Assembly (NCBI RefSeq): GCF_010015445.1
Contig: NC_053126.1
Location: 14,255,669-14,319,668 of the forward strand
Direction: 5' to 3'
DNA: 64,000 nt
From: Perca fluviatilis
Taxonomy: Eukaryota > Chordata > Actinopteri > Perciformes > Percidae
Shown: piece by piece, positions 1 to 13,838 of the stretch
Layout: each line of letters begins with the position of its first letter
Position numbering within the stretch: position 1 is the stretch's first letter
Program-made: the position numbers and the translations under genes
Notes under the pieces: generated by a model
Seen by the model: the letters and a program-made list of their open reading frames with translations, nothing else
Database searches by the model: none
Told to the model about the DNA's origin: nothing

Positions 1-2269
1 AGAACAGAATTTAAAATTGAGGCACCTTTTTCCTGCCCAGCACATATCCTACTCATTTCTCTGACATTTATCCCTCATCATTTTTCTTCTTTCCATTCTC
101 TTAAACAGGATGTATTCTATCAAGGCTTCAATTTATCCACTACGGGTACTGTACCCTAATCCCAAAATGGTCCTTCCCTTTGCTCTCACATACAGCCTTA
201 CTTTTCACATTAGTGCAGGGTTAGAGCAGTGGTTCCACCTCCATTGCCAATTGGCTGTGATCTTTGTTCCTGCTCCAGCATCTGCAGTCCAAAGGGGTTG
301 CACAGACTAAGGGCCTGGGTCAGAGAGAGGGGCTTCTCTCTTGTGACACAGTCATTACAGAGGCCAGGGTAAGCCTTTTTTGCTGGATGGATGGGGCGAT
401 GTTCTACCCTGGCCGAGGTTGACCTGACTAGACGACCACAAGCACTTGGCTGGCTCCAGCTTATTTTTGGGCCGCCAGCCCACCTCCATGTTCTGTGCTC
501 CATTTGGGCTTTCTTGATCCGTCCCAAAAAAAACCACAAAAGTGGAGGGGCTAATGTAGTGAGGTTGCTGAGCAGCTCTACCCAGCCGCAGAGCAGTGAG
601 GTCATAGACTGTTTGCCCCAGCCTAATGCTTGGCATGATGCATGGGAACTGTCTTTGAATCTCTCTCAGCACCCGTACCTCCTATCCCCTCTTCGTCTTC
701 TTCCTTTCCTCCCCTCTATCACCCAGATTTCAGAGTGTCAACGATCTGACGTCCTAGCACCTCATCATCCTTCAACGTACGAACATGTGGTATCTATATC
801 ATGGCCATTTATTACTCATCTTTGAATATCTCAAGATCCCATTGCTGCACCAGCTTTCCCACACAGCACAAACCATTAGTGTCTTTGCATCTTGGCATTA
901 CAAAATGGTTCTATGACGTGATATGTTAGCATAACAGCAATGCTGCCAAAACAGGACTATATGGTAAGGCAGACAGGATTTCATATTCAGATACTGTTAC
1001 ATATCACAGAATGGTATCAACTCTTGAGCCAAACCTATAGCTTTCTCAGAATTCAGCATATCCCTTATGTTAATTGCTGTCTTGTTAAACTGGAGATAAA
1101 GTATTTTTTTATTAGACATGCATAAAGACACAGAGATTTACTGTGGATGGTGAGGGTGTTGGTTTACATGTTCAGAGACACAAGGACTTCTCTCAGGGGA
1201 CAAGAGGAAGCTGATAAGTGGCAACAGGGTACAATAAAATAGCTGAATCCTGCAAATTAGATATCATGCATGCTGGATCCTGCTTTCTACTATTTGGGTC
1301 GACAATGTTGGCCAATGCAACAACATATGCCAAGCAATTGTAAATAGGAAAGAGGAGAACTTTTAGATTTCCTTCCATGTCTGCTCTGCAGTGACTTGCA
1401 CACATAATACTGTAACACTTCCACAGCTCAATTACTGCCTGGGCAAGCTCCAAGGGCAATTTTGTTGTACCATACAGTGTTCAATGGTAACATCCCACTG
1501 TTGTACAAACTGTGCTGCAATTTTATACACGATGAGACATGCACAGCTTGGGAACATATTGCTTGTCAGTCATACATTACCTTGTTCTAACACCTTCACA
1601 GACACAAAGGTGCCAGTATTGTTTCTATAATGCTCCCTCTTCCCAGGGTTTAATTCTTTATTTTACAGTGGTAGAAAAAAACTCACTTCCTGCATCAGAA
1701 CGTTTCATGTTTCTGTCTCACACAAACAGTCCCTTGTCTCGCAGTGCAATGTACCTGTCCCATAGCCGTGAGGGCTGTTGTTCCCCTTCACTTCATCAGG
1801 GCGCAGAGCACAGTTCACTGGGAGGACAGGCTTATATAGATGTTGTCTTGGTGATACACAACCACTTGAGAATGAGTCAAATTATGGGATGTCATGTATG
1901 GCCGTATAATGAACTGGCGCATTTCTTTGTGATAAAACGTGACTTAAGCAAGTCATAGAGCATGAAGCAATTTAACCTTCACCTCCATGCACAAAATAAT
2001 ACAAAGCTGTTAAAATAATCAAAATTAAGAGATGGGCTCGGACAAAGTACTTATATGTGTACTCGAAAGGACTACACTGTTTACCACACAGCAGTGTGAG
2101 TATTGTGCTGCCTTGCCAGATCTGGTGCCACGGTAGAAGGTACTTGAGCCCCACCCTGCTACGACTGCCTACTGTGTCGAAGGCCTCAGGCCAAAAAAAA
2201 AGTGTATGAATATACACTGCTCAGACTTGTTTGGCCTGTCACATTAGCTGGAGAGTATCAGTCCAAAGT
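1..2269. other. Non-coding flank, no gene seen
   Basis: No gene is supported. Open frames up to 144 codons at 200-830 overlap one another on both strands, lack family resemblance and have no consistent splice structure. A GCCAATTGGC palindrome (NFI-type) lies at 246-255. The rest is unremarkable single-copy-looking sequence. Confidence 0.5.
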
Positions 2270-2309
2270 TGTGTGTGTGTGTGTGTGTGTGTGTTTGTGT
2301 GTGTGTTTG
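2270..2309. repeat. (GT)n microsatellite
   Basis: About 40 bp of GT with two interruptions by an extra T. Confidence 0.95.
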
Positions 2310-5128
2310 CACACATGCATGTATTTGCATGCTCGAATCCATCCTGTGACAATTTCCTGCATGTCTTCCCCCTCTTACTTAGCTGTCCTATCGAATAAAG
2401 GCGTAAAAAGCCCAAAAAATAATAAAAAAAAAAAGTTTGTGTGTGTGTATGTGTTGCCCCTGTTTATATATTGGCACAGCACATACTGCTTCTCGTCCAG
2501 TATTTTGACAGTTGTGGCTCGTTAACAGATTGGATACAGCAAGGTTTCCAAACTCCATTCATGCCTTGAAATGTAACAATTTCATTGTGCGTCACATGAA
2601 AAGCCTCCTCCTAAATTCACCATGAATCTGTCATCAGATTGCAGTCGTTCCAATTCATACTTGCCTGTTACATTATTACTAAGCGCCTTAAAAATTAAGA
2701 GCAAAATTAAGGGGGGAGAAGAAAATGAGATGAAAGAACTTGGGTGGGGGTGCCAACATTTTATGATATTATCCTGCTTGTAAAAGCACATTGGTGATGA
2801 TTTCACATTGGTGGAAAATTATTCATAAATCACGTAGCTGCACTATGACAAATCTCTCAAAAGGCTCCCTTTTGCATGACCATGACTTGCAAATAAACCA
2901 GGATGTCAAAGCATATTAAAAAAGAACTATGTAATGTTTGACAGGTTATACTGATGAAGAAGGTGGATGTTTTAAGCAGAGTGCAAGTCTTTAACTTTAA
3001 TTCCTGTACATTTTTAATATTGATGGATCACTCAATGGTCATGCTGTCAACAAGCACAAATATGACACTGTTAGTTCCTCTGATGTTGTGATCAGTCACA
3101 ACAGATCAGAGATAAGCATCTTATGGACATGCATTGTTTGTACAGATTTGTTGACAGTGAGGTACAGCTCTGCTCTTAATCCTCACATATGCATCAGTCA
3201 TAATGCTGTCTGATTGAAAGGAAATATGGATGTTAGAAGCATCATATGTGTTGAGGAATATCATCTCTATTGAGCCGACTGAGCCTGTCTTCCACCTTCA
3301 CTTACATTAGAGCAGTTTGACAAGCTTGCCCACCGAGAGGGGGTGGAGACTTGACATCTTTCAGTAAGGTTACACATCAACACATCTACAGGTGCAATAT
3401 GTCGACAGTGTATTCTGAACCTGGTGCTTCTCCACTTTTATGTTTTGGGCTCCCTGAATGCATTGTTATGATGAAATAAACACAGCATTTTGTCTTGGTG
3501 CTGTTTTAAAAGTATCATGCAAGGGAAAACACCAGGCAAACAATTTGATGGTAGATTAAACGTGTGCCACAACATATATACATGCTTCATTTACCTATTA
3601 TACTGCTTATTACTATACAAAGATACGGCAATTGCAGCATAACCAAGCATGCAGGGTAAAACACTGCATAGTTTGCCAATACATTACAGGGGTCACAGTA
3701 CTGACATGCATTAGCCCAATCCTGCTGTGAGGTGACACTATTAATGACTAATGTGAATTTCCATTCAGTGGGTATTCATTAGAAAAACAAAATGAGCAGA
3801 AATACTGTTAAGTCACACAATGTAATCAGATGATGAATAACTGTTCGTAACATGTACTGTAAGTACATTTGTGTATTACAGGAAAGAAAGTGTAAAAATC
3901 TTGTAGAGGCTGATGTGTTGGCGCTGAAATGAAAATAAAGCTAATGCATGCTAATGAATAACAAAGACATGCAAACGTGATGCACACATAAATGGCAATC
4001 AGTTTTGATGTCAGACGTTAAAAGTACTTGTCAGTGAACCTACTTTGAACCTCTGATTTCATTTAATCATTACTTTCATTTGAGCATGCCTTTTTCAGCC
4101 CCATTTGTTTTTTGTTGCGCTGTATCTATGCAAACAGGCCACTAATCAGAAAATCTGAGTCATGCAGAACGCCTAAACTGACAGCTTGTGCCCAGTAAAC
4201 TGTGCTGGCTGGGTGAGATTAATCGGTATGTGCTACTTTTATGCCACACTCACACAAATATCTTTAACTACCATTATTTGCCTACTTAAAAAAAAAAATA
4301 GTTACTGACAGTATTAATGCTTGACCAGCTTAACTCTGTACTCAGAGAATACAACATATGCACTTTACTGTCTCATTTCTTGTTTGTTAAACTCATTGAA
4401 CCTTAATTCAGTCCTTCAGTTTCTCAGATTATCATGCATTTTGTGAAAGAACACTTATATAGCTGCTCCAAATTACCTCCACAATATCAGTTGTATTCAA
4501 ATTAGTGCAGGGTTATCTCTGTATAACTTTCATGAAAAAACTTATTTCCCTTGTTTTGGATCTATGGAGACTGATGGAGATGACAGCTCTGTTTAGTGTG
4601 AAATAATGGGACTGTATGGTAAATATGAAGACATGGTAGTTGCCCGGGGTGGAGTGTGAAAACTGAGGCCGCTCTACCTGCTGCTGCCTGTCTCTCAAGA
4701 ACTAATTGAGGTGTGTATGTGTGTTAAAGACTGCCAAGGAGAGCCTACATGGACAGAGGGGAGTGAAGTGAAAAATGACAATATGTGTAGGGGTAGGAAG
4801 GAGATGAGAGCAAGAAAAGTAGTATTAGTGGCTTGACAAAAGAAATGTCAAGAGGGGTGGGGAGATGGAGTGATCCTTAATAGCAGGGTTGGAAATTCTG
4901 CACTGACACAGGCCTGTCAGCACTCCCAGCAGCCATCTCAGAGCGCTGCCATCGCTATGGTGACTGTTGAATGTTTTCTTTAATAATAGGCAACTGTAAG
5001 CCCGTGAGCGTCCCTGTGCACAGATACACTTACTCATACTTTAACGACACCTGTCAGAGAAGCCGTCTAATCCAAAAACCTGATGAGCTCAACAGCTACT
5101 GCAAGGAAGTGTGCATGCTTATGTATGG

Positions 5129-5129
<1 letters not shown>
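2310..5129. other. Non-coding gene-desert stretch
   Basis: A/T-rich DNA without credible coding frames; the longest frames are short and stop-ridden. A GC-richer patch near 4880-4970 precedes a poly(CA) tract. No transposon was recognised. Confidence 0.5.

Positions 5130-5214
<85 letters not shown>
5130..5214. repeat. (CA)n microsatellite
   Basis: About 85 bp of uninterrupted CA, followed by a short TA tail. Spurious Thr/His and Cys/Val open frames cross it on both strands. Confidence 0.98.
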
Positions 5215-5222
<8 letters not shown>

Positions 5223-6474
5223 CTCTTACAGATGAGTGGAGTCATCAGTGCAGTCAACAGATTGGAAGTCAACTTCTTCATGAAAGAGGCCTGAAGGAAA
5301 AGAGTTTTGACAAGGAATCTGTCTTGCTGTCTCCGCTTGACAAAACAAAAGCTTACGTACACTCAGTGGAACTCTGGGGAAGTGAGAGAGGAACAAATTA
5401 GCGATATTGTTTGCGGAGCGATGTTTGGGGGCCTGCATCTGATGCTATCGTTACCGCCTGGTGGTATCTCACCTTGAAGTGATCCTGGGAGATGTGCATC
5501 AGGGAGGGAGGCTTGGTCACGTCTCATTGCTGTAAGCTTGATAACATGCAGCTGTTTACCGCCCAAAATCCCAGGTTTGGGTCCTCTGTTGCCTCTGCTC
5601 ACCTTTTTTTTTTATTGCAATGAAGTTTCTTCACTTCCGATGCATGTCACTTCACAATCATGTTTTCTACTGTGCTGAGATAAACTTTAAAGACGTGATT
5701 TACTCATTACCATATAAACTATCTCATCAGTATCAAAGTATAAATCTGCCAGCGGCTGACTTCACATTGGCCTAAGAATAACAACTGCAGTCATTTTTTT
5801 CATGCACCTGTAAGGAAGACACTCAGATGATAGCTGCTGACTCTACTTTACTTATTAACCTTGAGTACAGAAGGTGCTCATTAAAACTGAAATTGATACG
5901 GCTGTTTATCTCCAGTTTCTTGGCGCTTTTGTTCAGTATGGGAATGGCACTATAACCCAGAGTGCTTGGCAGTGGAGCAGCGGGTCGTTATGGCTCTGTG
6001 GCCTGTTGTGTCTTTGTCAATCACCTGGGCCTGGGAGGAAATGGCTGTCTGTTGCATGGGCCAGCAACTGGCAGGCTCCTAGGACAGCTGAAACCATGGG
6101 AATGTCTATTGAGTAGAAACTCAGGGCACTTCTATTATTGCACTGTACAGTATTGTTGTGTGTGCATTGTTGAAGAGGTTTACATATGGGGAAGGTGAAC
6201 CTTTTGGAGCTTTCCTTGTTTAATGAATTGATCAAGATTGCTTGCATATTTTGTGGATTGTTGTAATCATTCTTAATTTGTTCCACCTATTCAACTCTTC
6301 CTCATGTCCTGCACTAGCTGAATCATTTGATACTCACATGCCAGCAGATTTGTTGTTGGACAGTGCAGCTTATGATCCAAAGTGTATGCCTCATTGTTCC
6401 TCGAATGACATGCATTGATAAAGCCAGAAGCTGCATTCACTGCTCTGGCCTCAATAAGCATCCAGTTTTCTGAA
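5215..6474. other. Non-coding stretch
   Basis: No gene. Mixed composition, and the modest open frames overlap each other on both strands. Nothing repetitive was recognised. Confidence 0.45.
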
Positions 6475-6496
6475 GAAAGAAAGAAAGAAAGAACGA

Positions 6497-6580
<84 letters not shown>

Positions 6581-6582
6581 AA
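6475..6582. repeat. (GAAA)n microsatellite
   Basis: About 108 bp of GAAA with one GAAC variant near 6492. It produces a Phe/Leu/Ser-repeat open frame on the minus strand that is not a gene. Confidence 0.98.
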
Positions 6583-6937
6583 TTTGACCCATAGGAGTAG
6601 AAATAGTAAGGAGTAAGGCTGTTGTTGTATTTCTTTTGCTGTATCATATTTGGACATGTATCATGTTTGGTTACATGACAGAAGATAAAAGTATAAAATA
6701 AAAGTAATATGATATAAAGTAGAGCTACTTTATTGAAATGTTTGCCCCTCTGAGGTTCTCTGATGACATTACCGTAAATGTAAAAAAAAAACATTTCTGA
6801 GGTGACATGCTGGCTGTGAAAAGTGGATCTGTCATGGTTGTCAGCCAACGTCTCCTCACAGGCTATTATCACTTTGCAATAAAGATACTCACCTTCAAGC
6901 AGAGTGCATGTGTTTGTCTGTTTATGTGTGAACAACC

Positions 6938-7352
6938 CTGTCTCCTAAAAAGTATGCTCCCATAAAAGTAAACTGCATTCTCAATTATGTTTCGAGGGAA
7001 ACATATTTTCTCTCAGATTACATTTGTTTCAACATGTCCTCATATCAGCGACAGGCGCACAAAACAGTTGCGGTTTTAAACGCATGGTTAATATTGTGAA
7101 TTGAACAAAAGTACTTGATTAGGTTTAGGAAAATATCATGGTTTGGGTTAAAATAAGTACATTTGCGTGAAAGTCCCATGTTTGTCCCCTCAATCAATCC
7201 ACACTGACCTCCCCCATAGGCGGACTTTGATTAGATCAGGAACATATTTGCGATACATCAAAAACAAATGTAATCCGGAAGAAATAGGTTTCCCTCGAAA
7301 GGTAATTGAGGATGCAGTTTAGTAAGTTAGTAATGTATTTTTTAGGAGACAG
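6938..7352. mobile_element. MITE with about 90-bp terminal inverted repeats
   Basis: The left end (6938-7029) and the reverse complement of the right end (about 7262-7352) match closely. Both begin CTGTCTCCTAAAAA and share AAACTGCAT, CTCAATTA, TTTCGAGGGAAAC and GATTACATTTGT. The interior has no coding frame and includes a TTAGGTTTAGGAAAATATCATGG-like stretch that I recall as common in spiny-rayed fish repeats. A clear target-site duplication was not found, so the superfamily is unassigned. It is a non-autonomous DNA transposon. Confidence 0.85.
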
Positions 7353-10300
7353 AGCTGGTGTGAGTTTGTTTTCATGTATCAGCACCTGAATGTGTGTAGC
7401 TCCTGATTTCAGATGGAGGGTCATATGCATTTGCCAAATAATCCACATGAAGGCTTTTTCTCAGGAAAGATATAGTAATCTGGTTAGTAGCAGCAAGTGG
7501 CCAATTAATAACTTAGCAGCTTGGCTGAAAAATACTTTCCAAATCATTTTATAATGAAAAGCATTTGTTCTCAATTTAAGTACAGCTTCTTGGAGCCGGT
7601 AACAGCTAAATTGACACTAAAAGTTCATTCAAACATTTGTCCTAATTGTGTTGATGCTTTTCATTTTTTTTTTATTAAGTTTTCGTCCAAAAAGACAAAC
7701 TTCCTCATCTTTCCTCTATGACCTGAACTAGCTCTACATACGGCAGAAAGCCAGCAATATATAGCAACATCAGGCTGGCCAAGGGAGAACACATTACGAG
7801 GAGAATCCATGTAGTTTGTCATCATTTGAGGCAAAGCTCAGTCATGATCCTGTAATCTCTCTGAACCCATATAACAAAGAACAGACCGTGCAAGCAAATC
7901 TGATTCAAAGCAATTTGTTCAATTATAGGGAGCTGGAAAGTGGAAACTGATACCCCGTATGAGACTTTAGTTCCACTGCATTCAGGAAAGGTTCTGGAAA
8001 AATCCTTATACTATGGGCACGACTGCTGAATTTCACTCATAGCACTGTACTGTCTTTGAGCACATTTACTGTGGTATTTGTTGTATTGAGTCGTTGAAGC
8101 TTGTGAAGGTGTATAGAGTGAGTCTGGGACAGAAGCAGGTATAGGATGCGCCACGGTTACTGTTACTGTCAGTAGCCAAGACAGGTTCAGGGATGTATAT
8201 TGCTTACACATACATTAACTAAAAACAGCATCCAAGAATACCAATAATGGTTCATTTTGAGAGTCTAGCTGAGAAAAGCACTTCCATCTGCTTTGTGTTT
8301 CTTTTACATCCCTTCTGTAAAATGAGGTGACGAATAGAAAAGCAAAGTGCACTGTGTATTACAGAAATGGTCTATTTTAAGTTGAAGTCAAAATTTTACA
8401 TACATACATGTTATTCCTTTCCCTTTCCCTTTTGATTTCATTTTAATCTTATAATCATATAAATAGTAGTAATTATATAATTAAATAATTAAAATTATAT
8501 AATTGTGATTACTAAAGTAACACAGCTGGGTTAATACTGTTTTAGATGACATATCAACAAGCACAGAATTGACTCATTATATGTCAGAAACACATGACTC
8601 AGTTTATTACACTTCAAAGATATACAGAGGATTTCTATATTTTTTATTTACTCCTCGTTGTAAAATCAAGGAAACCCTGACTCATTCGTTAGTCATTAAA
8701 TCAAATGTTAATAGTCAGATAGTCATTTTATTATCCTATCACATCCAAGCTCAAGCTGGAGACATTCTCAGCATGATCAGATGTCTGATCCCCATGAGAC
8801 CATTTGACATCATCACTGTGGGCTGAACACAGACATTATGCACTTTCACTTCTCTCTGTTTTGTCACGTCTGTCTGACATGGGTGATATCATGCAGACAC
8901 ATTTTCATTTTTCACCAGCCTCTAAAGGGGAAGTTTGGCTGTGTGTGTGTCTAAATACGCAGGCCTGTCAGTCATTCCCACCGTGTAGTGACGTGATAAT
9001 TGTGACAATTTCTTTCTGAGTAGTAATCTGTTATAACCTCTGTGGCTTGTGCTTCTCTTTTCTTCAGAGATGGCTGGGAGTGTCCTGTGGCTTCTAGGGG
9101 TGCATTCCTTTTGCCATTGGGAGTACCCTAACCCTTACACATTACACATTCCCAGCTGTAGCCTTCTGGGAGTGGGGATTCACAGCTTCTGTCTCAGCAT
9201 GCTTACTCCCTTATTTCCACGTCCAATCTGCCGCAGTGGTTGTGTGTTTTCATCTCCAGAGCATAGGTTAAAAAAATCCCAATTGCCTTTCAAAGTTGCA
9301 GTGAATGTGTTTCTCAAAGCTGCAGTAAGTTTGTGTCTTCATGCAAAAGGTCAGGGATTTGACAAGAACAGAACTGAAAGACAGTTCCAAAAGCTTTCTC
9401 GTAAACTACAAATGCAATTAAACATCAAAGGTCACAAGTTATTATGGAAATTCCAGATTCCCTTCTTAGATTGCAAGTTTTTGTGGGCAACGTGTATCAA
9501 TCATTTATAAAAGCAAATGAAGACATATAACCCCACGCATGTGTTTCAAACATATGTGCACAGGCACACATGCACACTTTCACATACAAAACAAGAAGTA
9601 TTTAACCATTGTAAGTTGCTGTTCCGGGAGCCAAATTTATGGTGAGAACACAGCAGAGAGCAAACAAGCAAGGAAGTGTAGGATGCTTCGTGAATACTAA
9701 TTTTGGGGCTATTAGCTGAAAGACTACCACATGAGACAGCTGGAAAATGCCTGATAGCAGAGTTGAACAGGGAGGAAATTGTTGTTTGAGCAACATCACA
9801 AACCTTTATAATTTTTGTCTAAAATCACTTGCTTTTACCACCAATATTAGCATACTATTCACAATACAGCATTGTGAGGCTGTTGTGTGAGATGGTGACC
9901 CCACTGGCAAAGCACTGCTGTTGTGAGTGGAAAGTGGAAAGGATGGAAGGAATAGGATGAAGGGGCAATAACAGCCTGAATCAGAGAAGCCAGGAGCCTG
10001 ACATCTCAAGAACCCACACTAGTTTGCTGTGCCAAGCACTGACTTCACTCCTGCTTCTGACTGTGTATGTATGTGTGTGTTTGTTTCTGTGTGTGTTCGT
10101 CACAAGAGCGGCAAAAGGTAATCTGTGACAAAAACGTTCACTGATCTCCCCATTAATAATCCGGTCCTTATTTTCCTAGATTTTTTGGTAATCCCATGTC
10201 CCTGGGGATGTAACGAGTTGGGATTAAACCATACTTAATGGATATGTTGGATATGCCCACAGCTTCCATGTTGCAAAACCAGTCTATAAGAACTGGGTCA

Positions 10301-12829
10301 ACTGCCAAGAGGAGGTGATTAAGGTTTATCTGTTTGACAGGCACCCAAAGCCTGACAAAGAGAGGTAAATTTAACTCAGGCGCCTTATTTCTCATGGAGG
10401 TGAAAGATGACAACATCCACCCAAAACCCATAGAACTGCAGGGGCGGAGCGCTCCCCCCCTTCTGATCGTTTACACTCACATGACCTGCAGCTTTGCAGT
10501 AGTCCAAAGCTATTACTTTCATCTTGGACCTATATCCATCCTGCTTTTTTTAGTACCACGTCTTGACTATACAGCATTTTTTGCAAAAACCGCGGACAAA
10601 CATTACTTGTATATAGATTCCAGCTCTGGAGCCAGGGGTGCAAGGTGAGCTAGGCACTCTGTAGTGTTCTCCGCAGGTTGGAGATACAGGGGTTTGCACT
10701 TGATGGGAAATGATGTGATTTACGGACGTCACTGCTGCTCCTCTCCACTGGTTGTGTTGGATCACTGGTGGCTTAGATGATCGCTGGGTCTCACAATGTC
10801 TCCCAGACGCAAAAGCATGACTTAATCTGTCCAGTAAAAGCCAGCAGGCCCACTGCTGCTGCAGGCCTGGCTAGGCTTGGCTGGGACTGTGCTGGGACTG
10901 TGGTGCGCTGGGTTGGCTGCAGATAGCTGCAGCTGCCAGATAGCTACGTCAGAAGCAAGCAACAGACTGAGTGATGAGGATAAACAGAATCAGCTCGATA
11001 TGTTTGGAAGCAGAATCTAAAACATGTTGATTTCATGAGAATTTAATATCTATGTGTTGATGAAAGTAAACAATATATTGTTATTTGTGATGTATAATTT
11101 CAGTGAATTATGTGCTCATGGCAATCCAGACAGTTGGCTTCCAATGACCCGTCACAGTATTGGCAGGAGATTATTAGATCGTAATGTAGTGTAGATTTTA
11201 AGTATCCTCCCTCGTGGTCTGTGCAGCTCAGATTTTGTATGTTTCTGTTAAGCAATATGTGTGTGTCAAGTACGTGACTTCAGAGAAGATATACCACAAT
11301 TATATTGCAATGCCTAATGGTTAAACTTCATGGTTCACGGTTTACTGTTGCTTTTGCTCAGCCTGTAATGTAAAACAGGTGAGGGAGGCAGTGCCACAGA
11401 GGCACTGCCTGAGTGGTTCGCCAGTTTGGATTGGGCAGCTCCTGCCCATATATTCTTCCTTAATGTATCAACCCTCCCCCTGCCTGCAATGTCCCTACCC
11501 TCACCCCTTTTCAACCAGACCTGGTCCATTAATGACATCCATTTTGGGAGGCGGTAAGAGAGGTCCTTTTATGTGGCAGCGATTAAATAGCTTTTTGCCT
11601 ATGCTTAGCAATGGTGCTGCTCTGGGCAGTAGACCATTACGTGAAAATAAACCTAATTATTTTCTGTGCCGCTGCAACTGTGGCCCCCAGACTCCAGCTG
11701 CAAACTCAGACTGTTGCTCTGGCCTCAGCTCCTGGGCCTCATGAAGCTCAGCCTACCCTATATCTGTAAAGCTAACCCAAAGAGTAAGATTGATTTACTT
11801 AACCAATAACTGAACAATGGTCTTAACTCTAAAATCATAACTATCATCAGATTCTGTCTACTATTATAATCTGTGAAGTGTCCTCTTTCAGTGCATTAAC
11901 TCCAACCTGATGTAAGCGGGTTTGAAAAAACATACCCAGAGAACATATCTGGTAAATCGTAATCTAATAATTTCCATTTGGGCATGAATACATATGTAAA
12001 TGAGGCTGGAGGGGTTGTGTAAAAGGGACAAATGGTGTAAGTCTGACATGCTACAAACATAAACCATATGTGTTTCCCTCTTTGTCTTTAAATGCAGTCA
12101 GATGGCTTTGTTCTTGCAGTACCCCCTAGGAGAAGGTTCTGTTCAACCCAGATCCCCACTGTTTCCCCCGTTCCCTTCCCAGTTCATCCTAGGTCCCTTC
12201 AGGCAGCCACAGACCTCTCCAGCTTGCTGGAGCTTCGTTTCCTGGAAGATCCTCCTCCGAGTGTCCCTAAGCCAGATAAGGATGGTGTGTGTGTGTGTGT
12301 GGGTAGTGGCAGTGTGGCTAGAATAACTCTAAATATCTGTGTCTGTGACCAAGCCCAGAATAACTGCATTATGAAGGGGAGGTGGACCGGAGGAGCCAGA
12401 AGCAAGGAGAAACCACAGTTACTGGAGAAAATGGATAGGAAATAGATGTAAATCCACTGCAAGATATATAGTGTCTAGTCTCAGAAGCTATACTGTAAGC
12501 TTGGCCAGGTGGAGCGCTGAACAGGCCCGACCAACGAGGAAGTGCCCTTCAGAATGGGAAATAGGGCTCATTTCTTGGCAGCTCATGTGTACCACTGGGA
12601 ATGTGACAATAAAAAAAGAGAATTGCTTATAAGTCTCAATAATGCCAATAATAATCGCTTTGCACTCTGTCTAGACGAGGAACGGTTAAATTGGGTGTGT
12701 GAGGGTGTTTGGGCGCGGGGGGGTGGGCACTACTGGAATGGGTGAGTAAAGTGAGCATTCTATTGAGGTCTTAGTTTGGCTAATCTCCCCCATGTGACAG
12801 CACAGCCAGATTTGCTGCCATGGAATGCC
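7353..12829. other. Non-coding gene-desert stretch
   Basis: No supported gene. Frames up to 153 codons (9049-9510) show no family resemblance. A CpG-richer block at about 10440-10790 differs in composition from its surroundings and could be an old interspersed repeat that I cannot name. The stretch 8450-8520 is very A/T rich. A short (GT)n lies at about 12284-12301. Confidence 0.45.
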
Positions 12830-12967
12830 AAAAAAAAAAAAAAAAAAGCCCCCACCAAACCACCCCCCAACAAAAAAAAAACCCCACCACACCAGTTCCG
12901 TTTCCTCCCTTCCACTCCCTCCCCTCTCTCCCCCTAACATCACATCCCCTCCAACTAGTTCACCTAC

Positions 12968-13032
<65 letters not shown>
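12830..13032. repeat. Compound low-complexity block: A-runs, C-rich segment, (CA)n
   Basis: An 18-bp A run (12830-12847), a C/A-rich then C/T-rich segment, a second A run (12968-12984) and (CA)n at 12984-13032. Several open frames cross it only because the repeats lack stops. Confidence 0.95.
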
Positions 13033-13035
<3 letters not shown>

Positions 13036-13697
13036 TTCTCACACGCTCCTGGAGGGTGATCAGAGGTGTTTTGGGAGGTGTCTTGCACACATTGGACCAC
13101 ACTTTCTCCTTCCTTCTCTCCATCTCCCTTTCCCTCTTCCCCTCTTCCCCTCTGTCTCCAGTGCCACCAGCAGTCCCTGTCCTGCTCCACAGTCAGTTTA
13201 GGACCACATCTGGTCGACAGCCGTACAGAGTACACAGAGTCTTCCCATGAATACCAGAACCGTGGCGAGGACAAACAATACAGATCCTGAGGGTGGATCG
13301 CTCATCTACCCCAACATTCATTGTTTTTCTGCCTTCCTCATTTGTGGCGCAGATCATCTCAAGGGAACAGCACGGAAACCAGCAACAACTACCTCAATGT
13401 TCACCCTGCAGTAACAGACGGTCATCGCAGCTATCAATCGTTTGCTAGTTTGTTGTGAATGGTTCCAGTTCAGCTCAAAGTTGTCCCACTGAATCCATCT
13501 TCTGTGGGGTTTGGTTTTTTTCAGGAATTAGCATTGCAATGATAAACATAATAAGATTTGAACAGTGGTCAGGAACATTTTGTCCTTGTGAGGTAATGTG
13601 ACCTCAACCTTAAAAATATGATAGAAAGAGCACAAATGTGTGAACCTCAGACCGGCACTGATGATTGCAGAGGGCCAATATAATATATGAGTGCCCA
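13033..13697. other. Non-coding stretch
   Basis: A C/T-rich pyrimidine tract lies at 13105-13160; the rest is of mixed composition. No gene seen. Confidence 0.45.
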
Positions 13698-13838
13698 AAA
13701 AAAAAGAAGGAAGAAAAAAAATTTTTTTAAAAAAAAAAAAAAAAAAAAATTTAGGGGGGGTAAAAAAAAAAAAAGCCTCTCAGCCAAAAAAAGGGCACCT
13801 GTGTCACAGATTCAAAGGTTTTTTTTTTTTGTTTTTTA
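13698..13838. repeat. Homopolymer-laden low-complexity block
   Basis: Dense runs of A, T and G: a run of 20 or more A around 13729-13749, seven or eight G near 13754-13761, a further run of about 13 A, then a T run at 13819-13830. Such packing is unusual and may mark a poorly sequenced or gap-edge position. Confidence 0.85.

Noticed and set aside
210..825. Overlapping 131-, 105- and 144-codon frames
   Set aside because: They lie on opposite strands over the same DNA and none resembles a known protein; a chance low-stop region is simpler.
6291..6935. A 214-codon minus-strand open frame
   Set aside because: It crosses the (GAAA)n microsatellite, which supplies a stop-free Phe-Leu-Ser run; the flanks are unrelated to any protein I recognise.
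9049..9510. A 153-codon plus-strand open frame
   Set aside because: No family resemblance, no conserved motif and no splice context. A frame of this length is expected by chance somewhere in 64 kb read six ways.
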